Assembly (NCBI RefSeq): GCF_036174265.1
Contig: NZ_CP108055.1
Location: forward strand, 6,944,001 to 7,008,000
Length of the DNA stretch: 64,000 nt
Direction of reading: 5' to 3'
Source: Streptomyces sp. NBC_00285
Lineage (GTDB): Bacteria > Actinomycetota > Actinomycetes > Streptomycetales > Streptomycetaceae
Shown one piece after another: positions 18,773-27,765 of this stretch. The position numbers were made by a program, and so were the translations under genes. The notes below the pieces were generated by a model that did no database searches, was not told where the DNA came from, and saw only the letters and a list, made by a program, of their open reading frames with translations. The stretch's first letter is position 1. Each line of letters begins with the position of its first letter.

Positions 18773-19516
18773 ATGCAGATCTTCGGCTTGGACATCGGCG
18801 GATCCGGGATCAAGGGCGCCCCTGTGGACCTGGACAAGGGCGACCTGACCCTGGAGCGCCACAAGGTGCTCACCCCGCACCCGGCGACGCCCGACAGCGT
18901 CGCCGACGGGGTGAAGCAGGTCGTGGAGCACTTCCAGTGGACGGGACCGGTCGGACTGACCTTCCCGGGCGTGGTCACCGGCGGATCGCACATCCGCACG
19001 GCGGCCAACGTCGACAAGAGCTGGATCGACACCGACGCGCGCACGCTGTTCAGCGAGCGGCTCGGCGGGCTCCCCGTGACCGTGGTCAACGACGCGGACG
19101 CGGCGGGCGTCGCCGAGATGAGCTTCGGCGCGGGCAAGGACCGCAAGGGCACGGTCATCCTGCTCACCCTCGGCACCGGCATCGGCAGCGCGGTCTTCGT
19201 CGACGGCGTCCTGGTCCCCAACACCGAACTGGGTCACCTCGAACTCCACGGTCACGACGCCGAGAAGCGGGCCTCCAGCAAGGCCCGGGAGGACGAGGAG
19301 CTGACGTGGGAGCACTGGGCCCGGCGCGTCCAGAAGTACCTCGCCCACGTGGAGATGCTGTTCTCGCCCGAGCTGTTCATCATCGGCGGCGGCGTCAGCC
19401 GTAAGTCCGAGAAGTTCCTGCCCCACATCGAGGGCATCAAGGCCGAGATCGTCCCGGCGCAGTTGCAGAACAACGCGGGGATCGTGGGAGCGGCGATGCG
19501 GGCGGTCCAGGCGTAG
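18773..19516 (+). CDS. ppgK: Polyphosphate glucokinase
   Basis: A 247-residue ROK-family kinase that phosphorylates glucose with polyphosphate (and often ATP), an actinobacterial enzyme. Motifs: the phosphate-1 loop [17 protein letters not shown] at the N-terminus, TFPGVVTGG, the sugar-binding [12 protein letters not shown] with the catalytic Asp, [15 protein letters not shown] and ELGHLE. Unlike glucokinase-type ROK proteins it lacks the zinc-binding cysteine motif, as expected for PPGK. It follows ispH with a 29-bp gap, so cotranscription is likely. Confidence 0.95.
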   Translation: MQIFGLDIGGSGIKGAPVDLDKGDLTLERHKVLTPHPATPDSVADGVKQVVEHFQWTGPVGLTFPGVVTGGSHIRTAANVDKSWIDTDARTLFSERLGGLPVTVVNDADAAGVAEMSFGAGKDRKGTVILLTLGTGIGSAVFVDGVLVPNTELGHLELHGHDAEKRASSKAREDEELTWEHWARRVQKYLAHVEMLFSPELFIIGGGVSRKSEKFLPHIEGIKAEIVPAQLQNNAGIVGAAMRAVQA

Positions 19517-19537
19517 CGAGCCTGCGCCGGCGTCGGC

Positions 19538-19560
19538 GCCGGGCTCCGGGTGAGCCCGGC
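19538..19560 (+). terminator. Hairpin after ppgK
   Basis: Perfect 9-bp stem gccgggctc / gagcccggc with a 5-base loop, 22 bases after the ppgK stop and before the convergent DUF6542 gene end. Confidence 0.55.
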
Positions 19561-19602
19561 ATGACCGGCTCCCGTCGGCCGGTGTGAGGTGTGCGGTCGG
19601 CG

Positions 19603-20130
19603 TCAGCGGGTGCGGCGTCGTACCAGGCAGATCCGGCGGACCAGTGCGATGAGGCCGGTGGCCAGGGTGCCGGCGTAGAGCCAGCCCGCCTGGGTGGCGA
19701 GGGCGGTGAACAGGCCCATCAGGCGACCCGACGTGCCGTCGCCGGAGTCGGCGACGGGGAGCAGGCCGACCGCGAAGGCGATCGGGACGACGATGGGTGC
19801 GGTCAGCAGGTCGGCCCGGCGGATCCAGACCGCCGTCAGCACGCACACGGGCAGGAACAGCACGCTGTACACCGTCAGCGAGGGGCCGAGCAGCAGCGAG
19901 ATCAGACAGCCGAGCACGAACATCACCGTCATGCAGAACAGCCCACCGCCGAGTCCGGTGAGCCGGGGATCGGGCAGTCTGCGCAGCGTCCGGGCCATGG
20001 GAGGCGCGGGGCGGCGGGCCACCGGTGGCCTCAGCTCACCGCGGGCCTGCGCGGGCAGCGGCGCTGCCGGTACTCCCGGTGCTCCACGTCGTGTTCCGTT
20101 GTGCGGGGGGCGGGTCCTGTGTTGCTCCAC
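19603..20130 (-). CDS. DUF6542 small membrane protein
   Basis: A 175-residue protein. The first 50 residues are Pro/Arg-rich and cytoplasmic. Then PRLTGLGGGLFCMTVMFVLG opens the first of about four membrane helices (about 54-75, 79-97, 105-123, 140-165), with the family-typical LLLGPSLTVYSVLFL and RRADLLTAPIVVPIAFA. Function unknown. ATG at 20130. It is divergent from ychF and convergent with ppgK. Confidence 0.75.
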   Translation of the reverse strand: MEQHRTRPPHNGTRRGAPGVPAAPLPAQARGELRPPVARRPAPPMARTLRRLPDPRLTGLGGGLFCMTVMFVLGCLISLLLGPSLTVYSVLFLPVCVLTAVWIRRADLLTAPIVVPIAFAVGLLPVADSGDGTSGRLMGLFTALATQAGWLYAGTLATGLIALVRRICLVRRRTR

Positions 20131-20327
20131 TGGACCAACTTAGGTCTGATCATGTGTGCAGTCGGCTCTCAGACACGCCGTAGGAAAGACCTTGGCCATG
20201 CGTTCGAGAGGGCCGCCGGAGCGGGGCCGGGCAGCCCGTAAACTGGGGGATCGGCCGGTCTGCCGGCCTCTGGCCCGCCCAGGACGGGTACCGGCCCCCT
20301 GGCCCTCTCACTACGGGAAGTCGCAAC

Positions 20328-21391
<1,064 letters not shown>

Positions 21392-21416
<25 letters not shown>

Positions 21417-21465
21417 ACTCCACCACGTCGCTGACGTGGTGGAGTTCAACGCAGAAGTACAAGTG
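21392..21465 (+). other. Left attachment site (attL-like) at the ychF 3' end, including a hairpin
   Basis: The last ychF codons (gttcaggttcaac at about 21398-21411) resemble gttccggttcaac at 44650-44662. The following 50 bases (tgaactccaccacgtcgctgac ... aagtacaagtggc) match the internal site at 33440-33494 with scattered differences. A perfect 15-bp hairpin (21415-21429 / 21433-21447, loop GCT) overlaps the ychF stop and doubles as a terminator. I read this as the junction between the chromosome and element 1. Confidence 0.6.
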
Positions 21466-21508
21466 GCCAAGAGGGGGCTGGGACGGTTCGTCCCAGCCCC
21501 CCCTTGGC
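21466..21508. terminator. Strong hairpin downstream of ychF
   Basis: 18-bp stem with one mismatch (arm gccaagagggggctggga) and a 7-base loop, 50 bases after the ychF stop. The 257 bp from here to the end of the membrane-protein gene at 21766 contains no gene that I can support. Confidence 0.75.
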
Positions 21509-21765
21509 AATCCTTCGCTGTCACAGGGGCTTGTTCCCGGTCGTATGTCCATCGTGGAAGGCGTAGGGAAGGACTAGCCTTGCCTTCGCCGGCCTGTCAC
21601 GCTGGCTTCCGAGGCCGCGAACGTAGAGCAGCCACGGCGAATTGGGAAACAGAGTCGGCAGCGTCCCAGCGAGTGATGGTCTTGCCCTGGTCTCGGGGCA
21701 GGAAAGGACTCCCCCGCCGCGGTGTGCGGTGAAGGAGAGCCGCGGAGAGCCGACCGCGTACCGGA

Positions 21766-23097
21766 TCAGCTCCCGTCCTCGTCCTCGTCCCGTGCGCGAG
21801 GTGCGGCGGGCCGGTGCGGGCTGTGCGAGGTGTCCCAGAAGTACGGAGGCGTCATGTCGTCCTCGCTCGTCTCCCGCCAGCCTTGGTTCCGTTCGCCTGC
21901 GCCGCTCTCCGCCGCCCCCGGAGTGAACGTGCCTGCGGTCGCGTCGGTGAACGGTGAGCCCTCGGGGGAGGGGAAGCCCGATGACCAGGGCCCCGAGGGC
22001 TCCCCCCTGTCCGAAGGCCCATCTTCCGGCCCCTCGCATCCGCCCTTGTCGGGCATCGGGAGAAGTGTCCGCCTGATCTCCTCGGCAGCCTCATCCAACC
22101 CGGCCGCTTCCAGGCTCCGCACCACACGGTGCACGAACACCGTGTACTCGTCCATGTCCGGCTTCAGGCCCAGTGCCGCTAGCAGCAGGAGCAGCCGATC
22201 CGAGACCCCTACTTCCTCCTCGCGGTCGAGTATCCCTCCGCTCCGGCCGTCCCCGTCCCACAGCGGGTCCCCGACGGTAGCTTCGCTCCGCCCGCCCACG
22301 GGCGGGACGAGCAGGTGGCGGAAGAGCTCGGGCACCTCCTTGTCGTTGGCCGCCGCAGCGATCTGGGCGAGCGGGCCGATCATGTCGACCGCCTTCTCGA
22401 TTTCGTTCTCGTGACGGGCCAACCACCACACCACCGCGCTGCCCGCGCTCTTGAGCACGTCGTCACCGAGGTAGCGCCGCTTGTTGCGCTCGTGCTGACG
22501 CTCGTACTCCCAGATCTCCTCGTCCTTGCGAAGGTCGTTCAACGTCCGCAGGCGCTCACGGTCGGCTGGGGTGAGGGTCAGCGTCACATCGGCCGCCACG
22601 GCCGTCACCCGGCCGCTCCGGTCCGGGAGCGGGACGCCCAGTTCCCCCTCCAGGAGATACCGCGCGAAGCTCGCCCGGCCGGGCTGCTCGCGGCGGACGA
22701 CCTCCACGGCCCGGCTGACGACCGAGGAGACGGCGAGAGCTGGGGAGGCATCATCGGACCGGTCGGCGTGACTGGAGACAGACCTCCACAACACGGTGGC
22801 GGAGAACAGGAAGTCGTAGCCGTCCGCCGCGCTCGGCAGCGCCGCGTCTTCCACCCGTGTCTCCTGGTACGGCCGCTCCGTCGGCGCTGCGGGCGGTTCG
22901 GGTTCCCTGGGCTCGTACGGGTCGGCCGACGCGCGGTCACTGCTGAGGACCGTCATCAGGAGCAGCAAGGAGCCCGAGGCCGTGACCATGGACATGAAGC
23001 CCCAAAGTAACGCTGACCAGTGCAGGAGGTTTCCGAGCACAGCCGGTGCGAGGCCGCAGAGGGCGACGAACAGGAGGCTGGAAATGCGGTGTTTCAT
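21766..23097 (-). CDS. Membrane protein, third gene of the TIR/NTPase trio
   Basis: A 443-residue protein of unrecognised family. Two closely spaced N-terminal hydrophobic segments (about 5-25 and 29-49) form a hairpin anchor. Then come a Pro/Glu-rich linker (about 58-85), a folded region with an EEIWEYERQHERNKRRYLGD charged helix, and a helical domain (about 185-330). The last 90 residues are acidic, Pro/Ser-rich and probably disordered. Its ATG overlaps the stop of the NTPase gene by 4 bases (ATGA), so translation is coupled. By analogy with other TIR defence loci it could be a membrane effector or anchor, but there is no motif to show this. Confidence 0.7.
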   Translation of the reverse strand: MKHRISSLLFVALCGLAPAVLGNLLHWSALLWGFMSMVTASGSLLLLMTVLSSDRASADPYEPREPEPPAAPTERPYQETRVEDAALPSAADGYDFLFSATVLWRSVSSHADRSDDASPALAVSSVVSRAVEVVRREQPGRASFARYLLEGELGVPLPDRSGRVTAVAADVTLTLTPADRERLRTLNDLRKDEEIWEYERQHERNKRRYLGDDVLKSAGSAVVWWLARHENEIEKAVDMIGPLAQIAAAANDKEVPELFRHLLVPPVGGRSEATVGDPLWDGDGRSGGILDREEEVGVSDRLLLLLAALGLKPDMDEYTVFVHRVVRSLEAAGLDEAAEEIRRTLLPMPDKGGCEGPEDGPSDRGEPSGPWSSGFPSPEGSPFTDATAGTFTPGAAESGAGERNQGWRETSEDDMTPPYFWDTSHSPHRPAAPRARDEDEDGS

Positions 23098-25070
23098 CGT
23101 GCCTCTTCCGTGATCCGTGGTCCGGCGCCCGTACTCTCCGTACGGGCATACTGCGCATGGTCGATGTGCTGCCAGAAGAGGGCGGCGACGGCCGCTCGGG
23201 AGGAGTGGTGCGAGCCCCCCGCCCAGCCGCAGGCGATGGCGTAGAGGCGGTGGAGAGCGGCCGCGCGGCAGTGCGTCGCCCCGACCATCACGTCCAGCGC
23301 CATCTCCCGCGTACTGTCGCTCGCCACGGCGTTCAGCCAGCTACTCACCAGCGGGATCCAGAGCTCCGTGGGCGGCTGGAAGAAAACCGTCTCCCAGCCC
23401 AGGAACAGGTCCGGCCACGGCGGGGGGTCCGGTGCCCGGTCGCTCCTCAACAGCTCCGTGAGCAGCCGGAGCTGAGGCTCCGCCGCGTGCGGCTGCCCAC
23501 GCGTCCGGTCCCGGAGGCGGTCGATCAGCAGCCGGTAGAGCCGACGGTCACGGCCGGCCAGGTCGAGAAGTGCTTCCCGGGCCTCACCCGCTGCCATCCC
23601 CTTCCGTACGGCGAGGTAATGGAGCCGCACCATCGCCTGGTCCGGGTGCGACGCGCCGAGAGTCTGGTGACAGGCGGCGGTCAGGACGCGGGCGAGACCG
23701 TCCGACAAAGGGCCGGATCTCGCGCATTCGTACATCCGTCTGCGGAACCATCCCCCGAACCTCTCGTGGCTGAGACCGAGTTCGAGGGCAGCCACGGCTC
23801 GCGGGTCGATGGACGCCCCGGCCGCGCGGTCAGCCCAGCGCACCACGAGGTCGAAGAGGTGGTCGGGGCGCCCGACGGCCAGGGACCGCTCGCCGAAGCG
23901 GACGATGACGTTCACTCGGTCGTCGGTGGTCAGACCGCGCAGTCCGGCGGCGTGACCGATCCAGTCCCTGAGGTCGTCGCGCACCCCGGGGAAGTTCGCC
24001 CAGAAGTACGTCCGTACCGCGTCGGCGTAGGCCAGCCGTCCGAAGCGGAGCCGACCGTCCGGGCCCCGCTCGATCCCGAGCGCCGCCAGCCGTTCCCCGA
24101 AATCCGTCCGCGCGAGCTCGGTCGTCTCCTCTTCCGCGTGCCGCACCGTCCTCATCAAGCCGTGCCACGCCTCGTAGACGGTGTCGGCGCGGGCCTCCTC
24201 GAACACCGCCGTCGCGAGCAGGAGGGCGCGCTCGGGCGCGGAGCGGACCGTGGCCACCTGTCGACCCGCCTCATCGGCACGGTCGGTCACCGCGTGTATC
24301 GCCTGGTCGAGCCAACCTGCGAAGTCGGCGCCGAACCGGCCGCTATCGCGAGCGGCCCTCACCAGCCCCGCGAGTCGCGCCAGCTCCCGCATCGGGGAGC
24401 GGTCGCACAGGCGCTGGAGGTCGGCGCTCCCCAGGTCGGCGGGGCGGAAGGCCATCCGGTCCATGCGGAGGTACCGGGTGACGACGGCGACGCCCCGCGG
24501 GCGCCCCAGCGTCACCGTGTGCGGTTCGAGGTCGGGCGCATGGGTGTGCTCCAGGCCGGACGGCAGGACGACGACCATGTGGGCCTCCGCCTTCTGGACC
24601 TGCGACCGGCGCATGGCCAGGAGGCGCTGGGCCTTGGCGTACGCCTCTTCGTCGGCGATCCCGGAGAGGTCGAGGAGGAAACGGTCGCCCTCACCGGGGG
24701 CGAGAGGGGTCTCGTCCTTGTCCGTGGCGGGAAGCTCCTCGAACCGGGCACCCTCCTCGTCGGCGCCCCCCTCCTCACCGAGGCCGTGCAGCAGCATGAT
24801 CGCCGCGGCGCGGCGGCCGCTGCCGGGCGGAGCAGTCAGCAGCACCACCGATCCGGGCTTCTCCAGGCGGTCGGCGGCGACGCGGAAACCCACCGGCCGA
24901 ACGAACCGGTCGGCCAGGCGCACCCGGTCCTCACGGGCGATCCGGAGGGACTCGACCCCTTTGCGGATCATCCAGTCTGCGCCGACGCCGTAGAAGACGT
25001 ACTGGTGCCCCTCGCCGTTGTTCACCGGGCCGCGCGGATCGTTGACGGTGACGTGGTCCTGCTCGGTCAT
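23094..25070 (-). CDS. STAND-like P-loop NTPase with N-terminal signalling motif, partner of the TIR protein
   Basis: A 658-residue protein of no named family that I recognise. Residues 9-24 (VNDPRGPVNNGEGHQY) match the C-terminal region of the upstream TIR protein at 12 of 16 positions. A P-loop follows near residues 72-92: SVVLLTAPPGSGRRAAAIML, where the Walker A Lys-Ser/Thr is Arg-Arg. A beta strand ending in HMVVVLPSG (about 160) may be the Walker B strand or a later core strand. From about residue 210 the protein is all-helical, as in STAND proteins that sense ligands with helical repeats. ATGA overlaps couple it to the TIR gene upstream and the membrane protein downstream. Likely a sensor that transmits to the TIR protein through the shared motif; this is inference. 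Confidence 0.68.
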   Translation of the reverse strand: MTEQDHVTVNDPRGPVNNGEGHQYVFYGVGADWMIRKGVESLRIAREDRVRLADRFVRPVGFRVAADRLEKPGSVVLLTAPPGSGRRAAAIMLLHGLGEEGGADEEGARFEELPATDKDETPLAPGEGDRFLLDLSGIADEEAYAKAQRLLAMRRSQVQKAEAHMVVVLPSGLEHTHAPDLEPHTVTLGRPRGVAVVTRYLRMDRMAFRPADLGSADLQRLCDRSPMRELARLAGLVRAARDSGRFGADFAGWLDQAIHAVTDRADEAGRQVATVRSAPERALLLATAVFEEARADTVYEAWHGLMRTVRHAEEETTELARTDFGERLAALGIERGPDGRLRFGRLAYADAVRTYFWANFPGVRDDLRDWIGHAAGLRGLTTDDRVNVIVRFGERSLAVGRPDHLFDLVVRWADRAAGASIDPRAVAALELGLSHERFGGWFRRRMYECARSGPLSDGLARVLTAACHQTLGASHPDQAMVRLHYLAVRKGMAAGEAREALLDLAGRDRRLYRLLIDRLRDRTRGQPHAAEPQLRLLTELLRSDRAPDPPPWPDLFLGWETVFFQPPTELWIPLVSSWLNAVASDSTREMALDVMVGATHCRAAALHRLYAIACGWAGGSHHSSRAAVAALFWQHIDHAQYARTESTGAGPRITEEAR

Positions 25071-25861
25071 CGTCCGTCGTCCGAGCGCCGGCGCTCGCGC
25101 TCGAAGCGCTGGTGGACCGTACCGCTGTTGTCGCCCGCCGTGAACTGGACCCCGGTGTTGTCACCCTGGAAGTGGGGCGCGTTGTACTGGTGTCCCCGAC
25201 CGGTGTTCACGGGCCCCTGCGGCTCGTTGACGAAGGTGCCGGACAGGTCTCCGTTGAGGTTTCCGATGCCGCCCCGCACGCGCTGCTCGACGTCGCGCGT
25301 CCGCATCCTGGTGGGCTCGGCGTCCTGGGCCGACTTCTTGCGGGACTTCGTCTCCGCTCGCTCCCGCGCCGCACGGGCGTCGCGGTCCACCGCGCCCAGC
25401 TCGGGCAGCAGCCGGGCGAGGGCGTCGCCGAGCGCAATCAGGTCCGACTCGGCGTTGCGGTGGTCGAACCGCCTGTACTGGCAGTCCGCCAGCTCCCGCA
25501 GATCGCCCGGGAGGACAGCGTGGTCGATCCGCGTGGCCTTTCCGACGAGCACGGGAATCACCAGGATTCCGCGGTCGAGCGCGGTCTGGATCTCACGACG
25601 GGTCCAGTCCTGCTCGGCTTCGAGGGCGGGGCGGCCGTTGGCCCCCCGCACCTCCGCCCAGCGCGGGCCGATCACGGCGAGGAGCGCCTTGCACTCCTCC
25701 ACCGCCCTGGCCAGTTCCACCGGGAAGCGGTGTCCAAGCTCGATCGAGTTGCTGGCGAAGAAGATCCGCTCGCCGCCGAACCGCCGGGTGAGCTCCCGAG
25801 CGATCATGGTTGCCACGGATTCCTCGTCGCCTGTGCGGTAGTTGACGAAGACGTCGGACAT
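25067..25861 (-). CDS. TIR-domain protein (putative NAD-cleaving effector) with C-terminal signalling motif
   Basis: A 264-residue protein. Residues 1-150 are a bacterial TIR domain: MSDVFVNYRTGDEESVATMI, FFASNSIELGHRFPVELARA, LLAVIGPRWAEV and DWTRREIQTALDRGILVIPV, where the Glu of RREI aligns with the usual catalytic Glu of NADase TIRs. A charged linker follows. The C-terminal 60 residues hold VNEPQGPVNTGRGHQY (211-226), shared with the next protein, then two GDN.G repeats (QGDNTGVQF, AGDNSGTVHQRF). Start at the ATG at 25861 with AAGGGA upstream; the open frame continues to 25990 without similarity. First gene of a three-gene, 4-base-overlap operon. Confidence 0.82.
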   Translation of the reverse strand: MSDVFVNYRTGDEESVATMIARELTRRFGGERIFFASNSIELGHRFPVELARAVEECKALLAVIGPRWAEVRGANGRPALEAEQDWTRREIQTALDRGILVIPVLVGKATRIDHAVLPGDLRELADCQYRRFDHRNAESDLIALGDALARLLPELGAVDRDARAARERAETKSRKKSAQDAEPTRMRTRDVEQRVRGGIGNLNGDLSGTFVNEPQGPVNTGRGHQYNAPHFQGDNTGVQFTAGDNSGTVHQRFERERRRSDDGR

Positions 25862-26170
25862 GAAGGTTCCCTTCGTGAGAGGAAGACGGGGGTGAATGGG
25901 TACGAGCGCGAGGGCTGCCGACCCGGGCTCCGAGGCCCCGGTCAGCCCGGGCCATGAGGTCCCGACCGTGTTACGGCATGGCGGGTCCACGGGGCGGATG
26001 GAGGTGCGCCGCCTGGCGCGTCACTGGTCGCGGGCAGCCCGAAGAAGCCGGGGCGCGGTGCTAGGCGTCGGGCGGGGAGCAGAGGGGCCCGCCGGGGATC
26101 GTGGGATCTGGAGGGCCGCGAAGTCCGGCGAGCCGGGCGGCTCGAGCCGGTGTCGGTCGTGGAGCCGGTG
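25862..26170. other. 309-bp spacer upstream of the TIR operon
   Basis: Lies between the XRE-regulator stop and the TIR start, both on the minus strand. I see no gene. A 6-bp-stem hairpin at 26129-26144 (cgagcc / ggctcg) could be a weak terminator for the regulator gene, and the promoter of the TIR operon must be in this stretch or further upstream. Confidence 0.4.
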
Positions 26171-27418
26171 TCAATCGTGCGCGGGGGCGAGTACCCGTGC
26201 CAGGGCTGGCTGCAGATCGCGTACGGCCCGGCTGCTCCGGAACCGGGAGAGTTCTCGCGCGAGACGCCGGACGTCGCTGTTCACCGTCGCCGACGGCACG
26301 GCCGGCATCACCCCCAAGAGCTCTCCGGCGATCGTGCACGCGTGCTCGACCTCTCCGGAGGCGGCGTGGGCCAAGGACCTGCGGAAGCCGTACCGGGCGC
26401 GGGTGCGCAACGCGTGCGGCGGGAGGCGGCGGTACTCCCGGTCGAGGACCTCGGCGGCGGCCTTGGGGCGACCGAGGTCATGCAGGCACCAGCCGGTCGT
26501 CATCGCCGCCGGATCGCTCACGTGGGTGGTGCCGATCACGGGCTTGGCGCCGCTGCGGGCGTCGTCACTGTCGAGCAGCTCCTGCGCCCTGTCGAGGCTG
26601 CGGAGGCAGTCGCGTTCGTCTCCGACGAGCGCGTGTCCCTGTGCCTCCCGCTGGGCGGCGAGTCCCCGGATGCGCGGCGGGAGTTCGTCGCTCTGGGCCC
26701 GGCGGGCCAGGGCGACGGTGCCTGCGGCGTCCCCGTCGTAGAGCGTGACCAGGGCGCGGCGCACGAGCGCGTAGGAACCGAGGTACGGATCGCCCCCGGC
26801 GCGCGCCAGTTCGGCGGCCTCAACGGTCCAGCCGAGCGCTGCGTCGCTGTCCCCGGCCTCCTGGGCCATCCAGCCGGTGAACTCCGCGAACCGCGACGCG
26901 AGCAGGAGTGCGGGGGCCCGAGTGGAGTACGGGGTGTCGGCGGCCAGCCCTGCGACCGTGCGCGTCTGCGTCTCCAGAAGGGGAAGCAGGACCTTCGGCG
27001 CGGTGGACTGGCCGAGCTTTCGTAGCTGGTCGAACTGTGCGAGGAAGGAGGAGAGGAGGGAGTCGGCGGCAGAGGACACCTGACCGCCGAGACTCAGTCC
27101 GAGGTCGATCAGCGCCCCCGTACCCGCCGCGAGGACCGCCCGGCGCCCGACGAGCCCGAGGCACGGGGTAGCAGGGATTTCGGTGGTGTGCGAGTCGGTC
27201 TCGAGGCGGACGACCAAGCGCTGCAGCTCGCCGTTCGCGCCGAGGAAGGCGTCGCACCGCCGGGCCAGTTCAGGGGATGCGGAACGCTCTCCGCGCTCGA
27301 CCTTGCTGAGGTGCCCCTTGTCGTAGTTGAGCGCCACGGAGAACTCGGTCAGAGTGAGCCCCGCTTCCTGTCGTAAACGGCGAAGCTCCGGGCCGAAACA
27401 TAAATTTGCACTCACCAT
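26171..27418 (-). CDS. XRE-family helix-turn-helix regulator with TPR-like domain
   Basis: A 415-residue DNA-binding protein. An N-terminal Cro/C1-type HTH at about 8-62 (LRRLRQEAGLTLTEFSVALN, DKGHLSKVERGERSASPELA) is followed by a long all-helical region with repeats such as AALGWTVEAAELARAGGDPY and ALVTLYDGDAAGTVALARRA, typical of Streptomyces XRE-TPR regulators. ATG at 27418 has GGGGAGG 4-5 bases upstream. It lies in the same direction as the TIR operon, so it may regulate it; this is inferred from position only. A small palindrome upstream may be its own operator. Confidence 0.82.
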   Translation of the reverse strand: MVSANLCFGPELRRLRQEAGLTLTEFSVALNYDKGHLSKVERGERSASPELARRCDAFLGANGELQRLVVRLETDSHTTEIPATPCLGLVGRRAVLAAGTGALIDLGLSLGGQVSSAADSLLSSFLAQFDQLRKLGQSTAPKVLLPLLETQTRTVAGLAADTPYSTRAPALLLASRFAEFTGWMAQEAGDSDAALGWTVEAAELARAGGDPYLGSYALVRRALVTLYDGDAAGTVALARRAQSDELPPRIRGLAAQREAQGHALVGDERDCLRSLDRAQELLDSDDARSGAKPVIGTTHVSDPAAMTTGWCLHDLGRPKAAAEVLDREYRRLPPHALRTRARYGFRRSLAHAASGEVEHACTIAGELLGVMPAVPSATVNSDVRRLARELSRFRSSRAVRDLQPALARVLAPAHD

Positions 27419-27461
27419 TGACCTCCCCTTGAACAGCGATCGTGAGGGCCGTGCGCCTTCA

Positions 27462-27476
27462 CGAACTTTGTGTTCG
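27462..27476. promoter_or_regulatory. Candidate operator upstream of the XRE gene
   Basis: CGAACTTTGTGTTCG, two 5-bp inverted arms around a 5-base centre, about 45 bases upstream of the XRE start codon. The spacing suits autoregulation. Short arms, so weak evidence. Confidence 0.3.
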
Positions 27477-27678
27477 ACGTTCGCTGGCCGACACGAAGAC
27501 CGGCGATGAACACCCGTGGTGACGGAGTCGTTTCGCTTCGCATCCGAGAGGAGTTTGGCACGAGGTGCTCCTCAAGAATCGGGGTTCGGCGGGGTTGCCC
27601 GTTGCCTCTTCTGTTCTCCGTTGGTCTCCGCGTGTTCCTTGCCGTGACTGGAGTCGACTTCTTTTGGCGTGCGGTCTC

Positions 27679-27708
27679 GGGGCCGAGCCCTCTCGTGAGC
27701 TCGGCCCC
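27679..27708 (-). terminator. Hairpin downstream of the large GTPase gene
   Basis: 10-bp perfect stem ggggccgagc / gctcggcccc with a 10-base loop, about 60 bases beyond the GTPase stop on the minus strand. The rest of the 347-bp spacer 27419-27765 holds the XRE promoter region and no gene that I can see. Confidence 0.6.
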
Positions 27709-27765
27709 TTCGTCCAGCGGGGATCCACTCAACGGCGAGCAGGAACCGAAGTTCTGGCAGAGCGG

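Noticed and set aside
21766..23097. Membrane protein of the TIR trio as an SPFH protein
   Set aside because: It has an N-terminal anchor and a charged helix, but none of the SPFH sequence features seen in the gene at 56-958.
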